Positions 26,754 to 35,829 are shown, numbered from the stretch's first letter. The stretch is 64,000 nt of DNA from Bradyrhizobium sp. CB82 (GCF_029714405.1 NZ_CP121650.1:6453001-6517000); one strand, 5' to 3'. Notes: generated from the letters alone by a model not told the origin. Made by a program: numbers and translations.

Positions 26754-27723
26754 TTCCAGAAAGTCCCCTCAACAGCAGCACATCGCCCAACGTGAAATGG
26801 CTCCCCGCTCGGCGTGCAACGACCATGGATCGAAGATCGGCTCTCCGTGTCCGCACTGGCCGACACTTACAGCCCGAGATTCAGTACCTCCGCAGACTTG
26901 CATTCGGAGTCAGTTGCCTGCGCGATTGTCGGCAACTTCCGATTGCTAACCGTCTGCACCGCTTCTCTAGAGAGACGCTGTCGTGACCGCAACGCAAATG
27001 CGTGCGCCGCGACTTAGAATATCTCGATCATCAACGGCTCGAGTCAGCTGGTCCGCCACGACCGCAGTCAAACTGGATGTGACACACGGCGCCAAATGCT
27101 TGGCACCAGATCTGACAGTCGGGCTCTCAACTTTTGAAATGCGCGCTGCGTCGCATAAGCGGCGGCGAAGAAAAAGACGGCGGCCGACATTAGTGATCTA
27201 CGCTGCCTCCCCTCCGCGCGTTGGCAATCGCCGCTTCGCGCGATAGCCAGCGTCTTCGACGCGCGCTCACAAGATTAACCGCAACGCTACGCGACCCATC
27301 GAAAGCTCGCGGCGTCTCTGTTCTCCAGAACATCGCATCGAGAGATGCGCTTGCGTCGACCTCGATCGAGCTGACGATCGCCGCCATCACGTAGGATCGA
27401 CGCCACCGTCCACCCGGGATACTTCCCGACCCTAGAGGGACTTCTTCCCTAAGATTGCGATTGCATTACAACACAGGGTTCGGAGCAGCGCTCTAGCGAA
27501 TGTCCTCCGCAGTGCGTGAGCAAGCATCGACATCGCACCGTTTAGAACGGATCCAAGTTGAGAAAGCGCGAAACATTGCGCTCGTCGCCAAGAATGAGCT
27601 ACCTCCCACATCCAATTGGATGCGTCATCACGCATCGCGCATTGATGTTGCCGTTTGGAGCAACCAATCGCCCGCGTAATGGGTTTCGTGCCTCAACTGC
27701 CGTAGGTTTTGGCGTGACCGTCA
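26754..27723. other. Long intergenic region upstream of the receptor
   Basis: Nearly 1 kb without a convincing gene; all frames here are short and compositionally poor. It must hold the promoter of the siderophore operon (minus strand, near 26754-27000). I looked for Fur, Irr (ICE) and RirA (IRO) boxes by eye and found none that I would defend. Decayed island sequence is the likely content. Confidence 0.45.
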
Positions 27724-28203
27724 TCAATATTCGTTTCCGTCGTAGTATCCGTCCCAGTTATCGCGCCAGCCGGGCGGCAAACCATCGTCGTCCCAGTGAT
27801 AGCTGCTCCAATGGTCCAGATCGTGATAGAAGCTGTAATCACGGTAGTACTCACCCCAGTAGTTGGTGACGTCAAAGGTGATGATCGGTATCTCCACCTG
27901 CGCCGCGTAGGCCGGCACATAGACACGGCGCTCCTCGTGAACAAACTGGATATGTGCACCCGACGCCCAGCCTCGCATACCGGACACGCTTACGTCGCAC
28001 CATGTATAACGAGCGAGGCAGCCATGGATCACCAGTTCTGAGCCAGCGCCCAACACACCGACTGCGGGGAACCGAACATTGGGTCCCGAACGGATATTGA
28101 GATTGACGCCGGAGTATCCGGCCCGACTGGCGGCGCAGACTTCGCCCACCGCGCAGATCATCGTGAGCAGTGCCATCGCACACACCCTGGTCAACGTTTT
28201 CAT
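27724..28203 (-). CDS. Exported SH3-domain protein
   Basis: A 159-residue secreted protein. The signal peptide (about 1-25, ending CAA) is followed by a bacterial SH3 domain (about 27-90: LNIRSGPNVRFPAVGVLGAGSELVIHG cut here into LNIRSGPN, VGVLGAGSELV and MRGWASGAHIQ). The C-terminal tail is rich in Y, W, D and H (about 110-159). SH3b domains bind peptidoglycan or metal-rich surfaces; the acidic aromatic tail is typical of rhizobial homologues with unknown role. The start at 28203 has GGAGTTATT upstream. An upstream in-frame ATG at 28275 lacks a ribosome site. Confidence 0.8.
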   Translation of the reverse strand: MKTLTRVCAMALLTMICAVGEVCAASRAGYSGVNLNIRSGPNVRFPAVGVLGAGSELVIHGCLARYTWCDVSVSGMRGWASGAHIQFVHEERRVYVPAYAAQVEIPIITFDVTNYWGEYYRDYSFYHDLDHWSSYHWDDDGLPPGWRDNWDGYYDGNEY

Positions 28204-28532
28204 GCAATAACTCCAATTTGCCATACCCGAAGGCGAGCAAGAGCCCACACTCTCGTGGGAACGCCGGAAGCGCAACTACGGGCCCCGCATTACATTAGAA
28301 TTACCGGCTGGTTACAGTGGTGCATTGTCAAGCTCGCCGGACGGTCACGTCAGCGTAACGCACACATGTATCGAGGCAGTAAGCCAAGGCGACTGGATGA
28401 GTTCTGCCCGGCGATCCATGTCAGCCAATGCGGAGCTGGAATCTGTGGCAAGATTGTCTGGCTGAAGCAGCCGATCGACAGTACAACAGGCCAAGGACGT
28501 TTTGAGCCATCTGCCCAAGCTCCGCGTCCCTA

Positions 28533-28643
28533 ATGATCATGCGTCCGATCCAAAAGGGTGAACGCAAGGGCGATGCCAAAGTGTGGTCCTACACTGGCAT
28601 GGAAAAGGGGAACCTCGACCGCGGGAAGCGTCTTCAAAGATAA
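28533..28643 (+). pseudogene. Internal fragment of a tyrosine recombinase
   Basis: The frame reads MRPIQKGERKGDAKVWSY then TGMEK, after which similarity ends. Bases 28564-28606 are repeated at 33046-33088 with one mismatch, where the same frame runs on into the catalytic C-terminus of a recombinase. This is therefore a displaced piece of the same gene family. Confidence 0.55.
28564..28606 (+). repeat. 43-bp direct repeat (first copy; second at 33046-33088)
   Basis: Begins gcaagggcgatgccaaagtg and matches 33046-33088 with one difference, 4482 bp apart and in the same orientation. The two copies bracket the zinc-ribbon gene, the NmrA/YciI scar, the IorBA genes and a truncated dehydrogenase. 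Confidence 0.85.
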
Positions 28644-28784
28644 CGGTTTCAGTATTCAGTCCCGTGAGGACGGCCTGACTGTCACAGGACAACGGATCAA
28701 AATATCCGGCATTTTCGGAATCCGTTTTTCTGCAACCAAACTTATGTTAAAGAATTGTGACAGCATGCAGCTTGAGGCGCAGAT

Positions 28785-28976
28785 ATGAAAAAGAGCGACG
28801 TGATTTGTTCCGAGTGCGACGCTGGCTTTCGTCGACTGGAATTTTGGTCACAGCCTGGAGAGAAAGGCGAGTATCGCTGCCCGGCCTGCGACACGTCGCT
28901 GGAGACTTTCGACGGCAGCAGGCTGATCGCCTATCGTTTGACCATCGAACCGTCAGTGCGAGCTATGCGCGACTAA
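28785..28976 (+). CDS. Small zinc-ribbon protein
   Basis: A 63-residue protein with two CxxC knuckles (CSECD near residue 8 and CPACD near 33), enough for one structural zinc ribbon. A GAGGCG sequence precedes the ATG. Such short proteins are common in rhizobia and unassigned. Upstream sequence is AT-richer than the surroundings and probably carries the promoter. Confidence 0.6.
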   Translation: MKKSDVICSECDAGFRRLEFWSQPGEKGEYRCPACDTSLETFDGSRLIAYRLTIEPSVRAMRD

Positions 28977-29051
28977 CCGGGCTCAGTTTAGCCGGCTTCT
29001 TCATTTCCTAAGAGCTGCTCCCTCGCTGATGCGCCTCGCGCCTTGCAAAAC

Positions 29052-29263
29052 TCAAGGTTTCGGCTGCATGCCCTGCAAAAGGCGAAGCGGGTTGAGCGGG
29101 CCAATGGGGATCAGTTCGAAGCTCATCATATGTGCTTTACCCAAAGGCAGCTTTTCGAGCATGTCGTGAGCGACGGCCGGATCGGTGGCGTTGATGATGA
29201 ACACTACGCCCCGCTTTCCCTGCAGCGAGTACCACTGCTCGATCTTGCCATCGAGGTAGAGCT
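29052..29263 (-). pseudogene. C-terminal fragment of a YciI-like protein
   Basis: Translates to about 70 residues (LELYLDGKIEQWYSLQGKRG, then GVVFIINATD, then LEKLPLGKAHMMSFELIPIG) and a normal stop. This is the C-terminal part of a YciI/muconolactone-isomerase-like protein. It has no start and is joined directly to a truncated NmrA gene, so a deletion fused the two. Confidence 0.6.
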
Positions 29264-29686
29264 CTAGGCCAGCGCCTGTTCCGCAAGCCAGTGCAGCTTA
29301 TGCTGCGGGCTGTCGGAGGTGTCGTTGATGCTCATCTGCGACACCGTCATCTGCGACATGTTGACGATGGCTTCGACGCCATGATGACGCGCGACGGCGG
29401 CAAAATTCACCGTGGCTTCCAGATACGCTGCCGAAATCGACATGCCGAAGTAGATGCGCTTGCAGCCCTGGATGACGCGATGCATCGACTGCAGATCGGT
29501 GAGGCCGCCGACGACTACCTCTGCACCGAGCAGGCGGAGGCTTTCCGCCCGTTCGTCCTCGCGGCGAACGAGGGCGCGTACCTTGTGGCGCTTGGCGATC
29601 AAGAAGGCTGTGACGTTGCGACCGATAGCGCCGACGTCGCCGGCGGCGCCGGTGACGAGGATGGGACTTTCGCTTGAAGCGCTCAT
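29264..29686 (-). pseudogene. Truncated NmrA-like NAD(P)-binding protein
   Basis: About 140 residues encode only the Rossmann N-terminal part of an NmrA/SDR protein (ILVTGAAGDVGAIGRNV, then LVRREDERA). The frame stops at WLAEQALA, where intact relatives continue with a substrate domain of about 130 residues. The stop is created at the junction with the YciI fragment. The start codon and upstream region look intact, so a short product could be made but is unlikely to function. Confidence 0.7.
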
Positions 29687-29847
29687 GTGATGTGGCTCGG
29701 GGTTACAGGATTTCAGTGTCGCGCAATCGTTTCAGCGAGACGAAGTCACCGTCGCTGACGATCGTAGTCTGCACTCTGTTGTATCACCGCCGGCGTTTCA
29801 TGCCTCGATGCGCAGCGAAGACTTGGCGAGACGCGTCGTCCGGGACT

Positions 29848-32028
29848 TCACGTTTGCTTCAATAGCGCGGAATCGACAGGCATTTTGCGGAGCCGCTTGC
29901 CCGTCGCCGCATAGACTGCGTTGGCGATGGCCGGGACGATCGCCGATGTCCCCGTCTCGCCCATGCCGCCCGGCGGCTCCGCGCTCCTGACGACATGAAC
30001 CTCGATCGCCGGCGCCTCGTTCATGCGCAGCATCTGGTAGGTATCGAAGTTTGCCTGTTCGACACGGCCGTCCTTGAGCGTGACCTCGCCATAGAGCGCT
30101 GCCGTGATACCAAAGATGATTCCGCTCTGGATCTGAGCTTGCACTGTGTCGGGATTGACGACGGTGCCGCAATCCATCGCACAGACGACGCGACGAACGC
30201 GGACCGCACCCTCCCTCGACACCTCAACCTCGGCAACCTGCGCCATGTAGCTGCCGAACACAAACTGCAGTGACACGCCGCGGCCGCTTCCCTTGGGCAA
30301 AGCCTGTTCCCAGCCGGCCCTCTCCGCGGCAAGATCAAGCACAGCCTTCGCACGCGGCGACTTCTCGAGCAGCGCGCGGCGATAGGCGACCGGGTCCTGT
30401 TTCGCGGCAGCCGCCATTTCGTCGATGAAACTTTCGGTCACGAACACATTATGCGACGGACCGACACTGCGCCAGAATCCGGTTGTGATCCCGGGCGGCT
30501 CAACCCGCGCATATTCGACGCGGAAATTCGGCAGGTCGTAGACCAGATCAATCGCGCCTTCCGTCAAGTCGGGATCAAGGCCGTCCTTGAAGCTTGGCGG
30601 CAGCCACCGCGCAATGACGGACGAGCCCGCAAAGCGATGGTTCCAGGCGATTGGCCTGCCCTGCTCGTCGAGCCCTGCGGAGATGCGGTCGAACCAGTAA
30701 GGGCGGTACGCATCGTGCTGGATGTCCTCCTCGCGGGTCCACACGACCTTCACCGGGCCATCGACCTGCTTGGCGATCTCGACGGCGCGGACCGCACCGT
30801 CAGCCTCCAGCCGCCGGCCAAAGCCGCCGCCGATCAGGTGATTGTGCACGATGACCTTCTCTGGCGGCAGGCCCGCGGCCTTTGCTGCCATCGCCTGAAC
30901 ACGCGCAACGGCCTGGCTGCCGATCCAGATCTCGCACTCATCCTTGCGAAAATGAACCGTGCAATTCATCGGCTCCATCGTGGCGTGCGCCAGGAACGGT
31001 AGCTGATAGATCGCCTCGACCTTCGCGGCTGCGCCCGCCATGCCCTTGTCGGCGTCACCGATGGACTGCGCCACCACGCCAGAACCCCGCGTGGCCTGCT
31101 CGAGCTCGCCCGCGATTGCTTCGGTCGAGAGGTTGGCATGTGGGCCGTCATCCCACTCGATCTTGAGCGCCGCCAGGCCTTTCTTCGCAGCGCCCATATG
31201 ATCAGCTACGACCGCAACGGCGTCGTCGAGCTGGACGATCTGACGGACGCCATTGATGGCCCTGGCCTCAGCATCATCCACGCGCTTCACCCGCCCGCCA
31301 AACACGGGCGATTGGGCCAGCGTCGCGATCTTCACACCGGGCGGCCGAACGTCTATGCCGTAGAGCGCCGTGCCGTTGATCTTGGCGGGCGTATCGAGCC
31401 GCTTCGCCGGCGTGCCGATCAGCTTGAAATCCGCCGGCTTCTTCAGCGTCACATTCTCAGGCACCGGCACGCGCGCCGCATCGGCAGCAAGCGCGCCGTA
31501 GCCGAGGCTGCGTCCCGACGCCTGATGATGCACTTCACCGTTTTCCGCCCGGCAGGAGCTTGGGTCGACGTTCCAGCGCTGTGCCGCCGCCGCGATAAGC
31601 ATTGTCCTCGCGCTCGCACCGGCCTTGCGCAGGGGCTGCCAGGCGCCTCGCATCGCATTCGAGTTGCCGGTCGCCTGCACGCCGAGCAGCGGGTTCACGT
31701 AAAGCTCTTCGTTCGGCGGGGCATGCTCCAGGCGCACCTGGTTCAGGCCGACCTCGAGCTCCTCGGCAATCAGCATCGGAATTGAGGTGTAGGTGCCCTG
31801 CCCCATCTCGACATAGGGCATGGTCAAGACGATCTGGCCGTCGCCTCCGATCCGGATAAAGGCATTCGGCTCGAAGGTATCGGCGCTCGCCGCATCGCTC
31901 TCGCGGCTCGCGAATGGCAAGTTCAGGCTGAGCAGCAAGCCGCCGCTCACTCCGGCGCCCGCGCGGAGAAAGCCCCGCCGCGACAGACCAGCCTGGGCTA
32001 AGTCGGAATTAGTGTGGGCGAGCGTCAT
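29848..32028 (-). CDS. Molybdopterin-binding aldehyde/isoquinoline oxidoreductase, large subunit (IorB type)
   Basis: A 726-residue periplasmic molybdenum hydroxylase subunit of the xanthine oxidase family. A twin-arginine signal (LSRRGFLRAGAG) is near residue 17. Cofactor and substrate regions include PYVEMGQGTYTSIP, GGGFGRRLEADG (about 400) and the active-site loop GGMGETGTSAIVPAIANAVY with catalytic glutamate near residue 697. Length and architecture fit isoquinoline 1-oxidoreductase beta subunits, which hydroxylate N-heterocycles or oxidise aldehydes; the substrate is not predictable. It follows the 2Fe-2S subunit by 2 bp. The usual c-type cytochrome acceptor gene is absent. Confidence 0.88.
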   Translation of the reverse strand: MTLAHTNSDLAQAGLSRRGFLRAGAGVSGGLLLSLNLPFASRESDAASADTFEPNAFIRIGGDGQIVLTMPYVEMGQGTYTSIPMLIAEELEVGLNQVRLEHAPPNEELYVNPLLGVQATGNSNAMRGAWQPLRKAGASARTMLIAAAAQRWNVDPSSCRAENGEVHHQASGRSLGYGALAADAARVPVPENVTLKKPADFKLIGTPAKRLDTPAKINGTALYGIDVRPPGVKIATLAQSPVFGGRVKRVDDAEARAINGVRQIVQLDDAVAVVADHMGAAKKGLAALKIEWDDGPHANLSTEAIAGELEQATRGSGVVAQSIGDADKGMAGAAAKVEAIYQLPFLAHATMEPMNCTVHFRKDECEIWIGSQAVARVQAMAAKAAGLPPEKVIVHNHLIGGGFGRRLEADGAVRAVEIAKQVDGPVKVVWTREEDIQHDAYRPYWFDRISAGLDEQGRPIAWNHRFAGSSVIARWLPPSFKDGLDPDLTEGAIDLVYDLPNFRVEYARVEPPGITTGFWRSVGPSHNVFVTESFIDEMAAAAKQDPVAYRRALLEKSPRAKAVLDLAAERAGWEQALPKGSGRGVSLQFVFGSYMAQVAEVEVSREGAVRVRRVVCAMDCGTVVNPDTVQAQIQSGIIFGITAALYGEVTLKDGRVEQANFDTYQMLRMNEAPAIEVHVVRSAEPPGGMGETGTSAIVPAIANAVYAATGKRLRKMPVDSALLKQT

Positions 32029-32030
32029 GA

Positions 32031-32492
32031 TCAGCCTCCCGATTGTGCGGCTTGCTTGATCGCTTCACGAATACGTACATACGTACCGCAGCGGCAAATA
32101 TTGCCCGACATCGCATCATCGATGTCCGAATCCGTCGGGTGTGGATTGCTCGCAATCAATGCAGACGCCGACATGATCTGGCCGGATTGGCAATAGCCGC
32201 ATTGCGGCACTTCTCGATCGAGCCAGGCAGCCTGAATTTTCTCACCCGCCGGCGTCTTGCCGACCGCCTCAATGGTGGTGACCTTCGAATCGCCGATGCT
32301 ATCGATCGAGGTGATACACGAACGGACGGCCTCGCCGTTGATATGCACTGTGCAGGCGCCGCATAGCGCCATGCCACAGCCGAATTTCGTACCGGTCATG
32401 CCGAGCACGTCGCGCAACACCCAGAGAAGCGGTGTATCTCCGTCAACGTCGACGGAATGACGATCTCCGTTGATCGTAATCTCGAAAGCCAT
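32031..32492 (-). CDS. 2Fe-2S subunit of molybdenum hydroxylase (IorA type)
   Basis: A 153-residue subunit with a plant-type 2Fe-2S cluster ([21 protein letters not shown], shown by CGMALCGAC near 43) and a second helical cluster domain ([10 protein letters not shown] near 99 and NICRCGTY near 132). It passes electrons from the molybdenum site of the partner subunit. The start at 32492 is fixed by GGGAGG just upstream; an earlier in-frame ATG at 32525 is less likely. It is the first gene of the two-gene operon with 29848-32028. Confidence 0.9.
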   Translation of the reverse strand: MAFEITINGDRHSVDVDGDTPLLWVLRDVLGMTGTKFGCGMALCGACTVHINGEAVRSCITSIDSIGDSKVTTIEAVGKTPAGEKIQAAWLDREVPQCGYCQSGQIMSASALIASNPHPTDSDIDDAMSGNICRCGTYVRIREAIKQAAQSGG

Positions 32493-32786
32493 AATGACCT
32501 CCCTTGGAAGACTGTTCTGATCCAATTACGAGGCGGCTGCGGAGCGGCGCCTCGCTCCGCTGAGCGCGCGATCGGCGAACGGTCGGCTGGAACGCGGCAG
32601 CGAAAACCGGAAGATGACCAGTAGGTCCGCGCCTTTGCTGACTTCATCGCGGAGGCCTGCGGCTGGCTCCAGATTACTCCCTTCCTCGACACAACGAAAC
32701 TCTCCCCTCAGTTCTTGTGGAATGACCAGTCGCCTTACCGCTACGCCCGCCATCAGCCAGCGTGTGCTGCGGGTTGCGTGGTGCGG

Positions 32787-33039
32787 CGGCGTTCGTGCCT
32801 TTCGTGCGCAGCTCGATGAGGCCGAGCACAATCTCGTCACGCTCCGCCTCCAACTCCTCGATGGTGCGCGAGCCAACCTCGGCGTGGACGCTCTCGGCGA
32901 GCTTCTTTTGGATCTCCGGGGTTAGCACCGGCGAGCCGAGGGTCTTCCACGACGTGGTCATCGGGCCGGCAAACTGGTCAAAGAAATGCTCGATACCGCC
33001 CGGGCCTCCGCCGAGATGATTGAGCATCATATTGACCAT
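32787..33039 (-). pseudogene. C-terminal fragment of a 3-hydroxyacyl-CoA dehydrogenase-like gene
   Basis: About 80 codons read LNHLGGGPGGIEHFFDQFAG, PMTTSWKTLGSPVLTPEI and RTIEELEAERDEIVLGL, the end of a 3-hydroxyacyl-CoA / L-gulonate dehydrogenase family protein. The N-terminal NAD-binding domain is missing. The fragment ends within a few bases of the recombinase repeat at 33046, which marks a recombination junction. Confidence 0.65.
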
Positions 33040-33044
33040 GATAA

Positions 33045-33545
33045 TGCAAGGGCGATGCCAAAGTGTGGTCCTACCCTGGCATGGAAAAAGTGGTGCAGCA
33101 GATGCGCAAGAAGATCGACGGCGTGTCAAAGCTATTCACGCTTGATGCCTGTCGACACGGCGGCATGACCGAACTCGAGGAAGCCGAGCTGACGGACGGC
33201 CAGGGTCGTGCGCTGTCGGGCCACAAGACCGCACAGGCGTATCGCGGCTATGCCAAGGAAACGATGATGCGAGCATTGGCTGCGACCCGTAAGCGGCATG
33301 CACATCTCTTGGCGCAGAAGGAGTTCGATCAGCAGAATCTGATCGAGCAGCATCACCTCGAGACGAAATGCAGACCTCCCCAATTTCGAAGACTAGCGTC
33401 TGATCTGAAAGATAGACTTCGCGTTTCGTTGAACGCTGCAAAAGGCGACGGGGTTCTGCAACTGTCGATCGCGCGCGACGTCAACGGCAGCGGTCGGAAG
33501 CTTGCAACGCGCAGACAGCGTTCATCCGCTCAATTCGTATTTTGA
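33045..33545 (+). pseudogene. C-terminal remnant of a tyrosine recombinase (island integrase)
   Basis: The open frame starts after a TAA at 33042 and begins with CKGDAKVWSYPGMEKVVQQ. The catalytic C-terminus follows: DACRHGGMTELEEA (arginine and histidine of the R-H-x-x-R set), ALSGHKTAQ (second histidine) and AYRGYAKET with the nucleophilic tyrosine. Homology ends near 33330. The N-terminal DNA-binding domain and the first catalytic arginine are gone. It lies about 160-380 bp from the tRNA-Gln gene, as expected for the integrase of an element inserted there. It cannot be active alone. Confidence 0.8.
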
Positions 33546-33612
33546 TAAGTTGAGCGACGTTCAACGCGCGACGACTTTCATCTGCCCTTCGATCAAAAAC
33601 GAAACCAGCACA

Positions 33613-33663
33613 GAATTTCCAAATGCGAGGCAAACGGAATTTCCAAATGCGCTGGAAATTCTG
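33613..33663. repeat. Paired 15-bp direct repeats with an inverted arm beside the tRNA
   Basis: gaatttccaaatgcg occurs at 33613-33627 and 33637-33651, a 24-bp period. The start (cagaatttcc at 33611) is inverted at 33654-33663 (ggaaattctg). The cluster lies 45 bp from the tRNA 3' end inside the island. It could be recombinase/excisionase arm sites or a transcription terminator for the tRNA. Confidence 0.6.
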
Positions 33664-33707
33664 TCTTGAGCAAGGCCGTTTTCATAGCAAAATCAGCGTG
33701 TTGGATC

Positions 33708-33782
33708 TGGCTGGGGCGGGAGGGATCGAACCTCCGAATGGCGGAATCAAAATCCGCTGCCTTACCGCTTGGCTACGCCCCA
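33708..33782 (-). tRNA. tRNA-Gln (TTG)
   Basis: On the minus strand a 75-nt cloverleaf including encoded CCA. The acceptor stem is TGGGGCG/CGCCCCA with G73, the D arm is GCC...GGC, the anticodon stem GCGGA/TCCGC with loop TTTTGAT gives anticodon TTG, the T arm is GGAGG-TTCGATC-CCTCC. The 3' half is the integration target of the island to its left. The gene remains intact because the element restored the 3' end. Confidence 0.95.
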
Positions 33783-34047
33783 ACGGCGCTTCTCACGGGA
33801 TCAACGGAGAGCACAGCCTATACCGCAGATTCCCGTTTGCCCCGCCGGTCTATAGAGAGAAGGCGAGCATTTCAACCGCCTCGGCGTGTAAATTCGCCCG
33901 CCCGGGCGCGGTTTACGCTGCCCTGATATCGCCGCCAGCCCCGCGCCCGGCCTGGCCTCCCAGTCACGAAACTTGGCCCTCCCGGCCATTGAGACCCCGG
34001 CGGTTTCGTGGGAATACGCTGCCAACGACGTTTTCCGGGAGTTTGCC

Positions 34048-35826
34048 ATGACCTACCGCGCGCCGATCTCTGACATGTTGCTTTCGCTGAACCACGGCGC
34101 GGGCCTCAAGGCCGCCGTGGAGGCCGGCCATTACGGCGATTTCGACGCCGAGATCGCGCAGGCTGTGCTGGAGGAAGCCGGCAAGTTCGCGTCGGACGTG
34201 CTCGCGCCGCTTAACCGCGTCGGCGACGAGAACGGGATCAAGCTCGACGACGGCAAGGTCACGACCGCGCCAGGCTGGCCGGATGCCTATAAGCGCTGGA
34301 CGGATGGCGGCTGGAACGCGGTGTCCGGGCCGGAGGCGTTCGGCGGCCAGGGCCTGCCGCTCGCGATCAACGCCGCCTGCACGGAGATCTGGAGCGCGTC
34401 CAACGTCGCCTTCGGCCTCTGCCCGCTGCTCACGGCCTCCGCGATCGAGGCGCTCGAGGCTCATGGCAGCGACGAGCTGAAGCAGATCTATCTGGAAAAG
34501 CTCGTCACCGGCGAATGGACCGGCACGATGCAGCTGACCGAGCCGCAGGCCGGCTCCGACGTCGGCGCGCTGCGCACCCGCGCCGAGCGGCAGGCCGACG
34601 GCACCTATCGCATCAAGGGGACGAAGATCTTCATCACCTATGGCGAGCACGACATGACCGACAACATCGTGCATTTCGTGCTCGCCCGCCTGCCGGATGC
34701 GCCCGCCGGCACCAAGGGCATTTCGCTCTTCCTCGTTCCCAAATTCATGGTCAATGAGGACGGCTCGCTGGGGCAGCGCAACGACATCTATGCGAGCGGC
34801 GTCGAGCACAAGCTCGGCATGCATGCCTCGCCAACCTGCACCATGACCATGGGCGATCACGGCGGCGCGATCGGCTTTCTGATCGGCGAAGAGAACCAGG
34901 GCATGCGCTGCATGTTCACGATGATGAACCAGGCCCGCCTCGGCGTCGGGCTCGAAGGCGTCGGCGTCGCCGACCGCGCCTATCAGCAGGCGCTGGCTTA
35001 CGCGCAGGAGCGCAAGCAGGGGCGCGCCCTCGGCAAGAAGGGCGACGGCTCCGATGCGATTTTCGTGCATCCCGACGTCAAGCGCATGCTGATGCGGATG
35101 CGCGCGCAGACCGCGGCCGCGCGCACCATCTGCTATGCGACGGCCGTCGCAATCGACGTCTCGACACGTGCCAAAGATCCCGGCGTGCGGGTCGAAGCCG
35201 CGGCGCGCGCGGCGCTGCTGACACCGATCGCAAAGGCCTATTCGACCGATGTCGGCAACGAGGTCGCCTATCTCGGCGTTCAGGTGCATGGCGGCATGGG
35301 TTTCATCGAGGAGACCGGCGCAGCCCAGCACTACCGCGACGCGCGCATCACCGCGATCTATGAAGGCACCAACGGCATCCAGGCGATCGACCTCGTTACG
35401 CGCAAGCTCGCGGCCAACGGCGGCACCGCGGTCTGGGCGCTGCTCGGCGAGCTCGCCGGCATCATCAAGCAGGTCGAGGCCTCCAACGATCCCGCCTTCG
35501 GCACCACCGGCGTCAAATTGCGCGAGGCTCTGGACGCGCTTAAGCGCACCAGCAAGTGGCTCTTGGAGCGATTGGCTGAGGCGCCGAACGACGCGCTCGC
35601 CGGCGCCACGCCCTATCTCCAGCAGTTCGGTGCGACGCTCGGCGGCTGCATGCTGGCAAGCGAGGCGCTCGCGGCCAAGAGCGACGGCAACCTTGATGCG
35701 CCTCGCTACGTCTCGCTCGCCCGTTTCTTCGCCGAGAACATCACCGTACAGGCGAGCTCGCTGGAGCGCACCGTGACTGAGAGCGCGGAGTCGGTCGCGG
35801 CGGCAGACGCGGTGTTGCTGGGGTAA
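34048..35826 (+). CDS. Acyl-CoA dehydrogenase (DmdC/FadE-like, with C-terminal extension)
   Basis: FAD-dependent acyl-CoA dehydrogenase of 592 residues, longer than the usual 380 because of a C-terminal helical domain, as in DmdC (3-methylthiopropanoyl-CoA dehydrogenase) and related enzymes. Landmarks are TGTMQLTEPQAGSDVGAL (about 155), IKGTKIFITYGEHD (about 190), the catalytic glutamate region ITAIYEGTNGIQ (about 436) and HGGMGFIEETG. The start at 34048 has CGGGAG upstream. The substrate is not certain; general fatty acid or 3-methylthiopropionate oxidation are candidates. The enoyl-CoA hydratase at 36376 may serve the same pathway. Confidence 0.9.
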   Translation: MTYRAPISDMLLSLNHGAGLKAAVEAGHYGDFDAEIAQAVLEEAGKFASDVLAPLNRVGDENGIKLDDGKVTTAPGWPDAYKRWTDGGWNAVSGPEAFGGQGLPLAINAACTEIWSASNVAFGLCPLLTASAIEALEAHGSDELKQIYLEKLVTGEWTGTMQLTEPQAGSDVGALRTRAERQADGTYRIKGTKIFITYGEHDMTDNIVHFVLARLPDAPAGTKGISLFLVPKFMVNEDGSLGQRNDIYASGVEHKLGMHASPTCTMTMGDHGGAIGFLIGEENQGMRCMFTMMNQARLGVGLEGVGVADRAYQQALAYAQERKQGRALGKKGDGSDAIFVHPDVKRMLMRMRAQTAAARTICYATAVAIDVSTRAKDPGVRVEAAARAALLTPIAKAYSTDVGNEVAYLGVQVHGGMGFIEETGAAQHYRDARITAIYEGTNGIQAIDLVTRKLAANGGTAVWALLGELAGIIKQVEASNDPAFGTTGVKLREALDALKRTSKWLLERLAEAPNDALAGATPYLQQFGATLGGCMLASEALAAKSDGNLDAPRYVSLARFFAENITVQASSLERTVTESAESVAAADAVLLG

Positions 35827-35829
35827 CGC

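Larger units (their letters stand above)
9578..33709. mobile_element. tRNA-Gln-associated genomic island (degraded)
   Basis: About 24.1 kb between a 42-bp partial copy of the tRNA-Gln 3' portion (9578-9619) and the intact tRNA-Gln gene (33708-33782). The two copies are in direct orientation with one mismatch. This is the expected footprint of a tyrosine recombinase that integrates into a tRNA gene. A C-terminal fragment of such a recombinase lies inside the right end (33045-33545). Cargo: a two-component system, a siderophore locus, an SH3 protein and a molybdenum hydroxylase. Many gene fragments show that the island is old and probably no longer self-mobile. Confidence 0.8.

Noticed and set aside
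26754..27000. A Fur, Irr or RirA box for the siderophore operon
   Set aside because: No stretch resembled the known consensus sequences well enough. Iron control is likely but not shown by the sequence as read.
28564..33088. The 43-bp repeats as ends of an insertion sequence
   Set aside because: They are direct, not inverted, they encode part of a recombinase, and there is no transposase gene between them.
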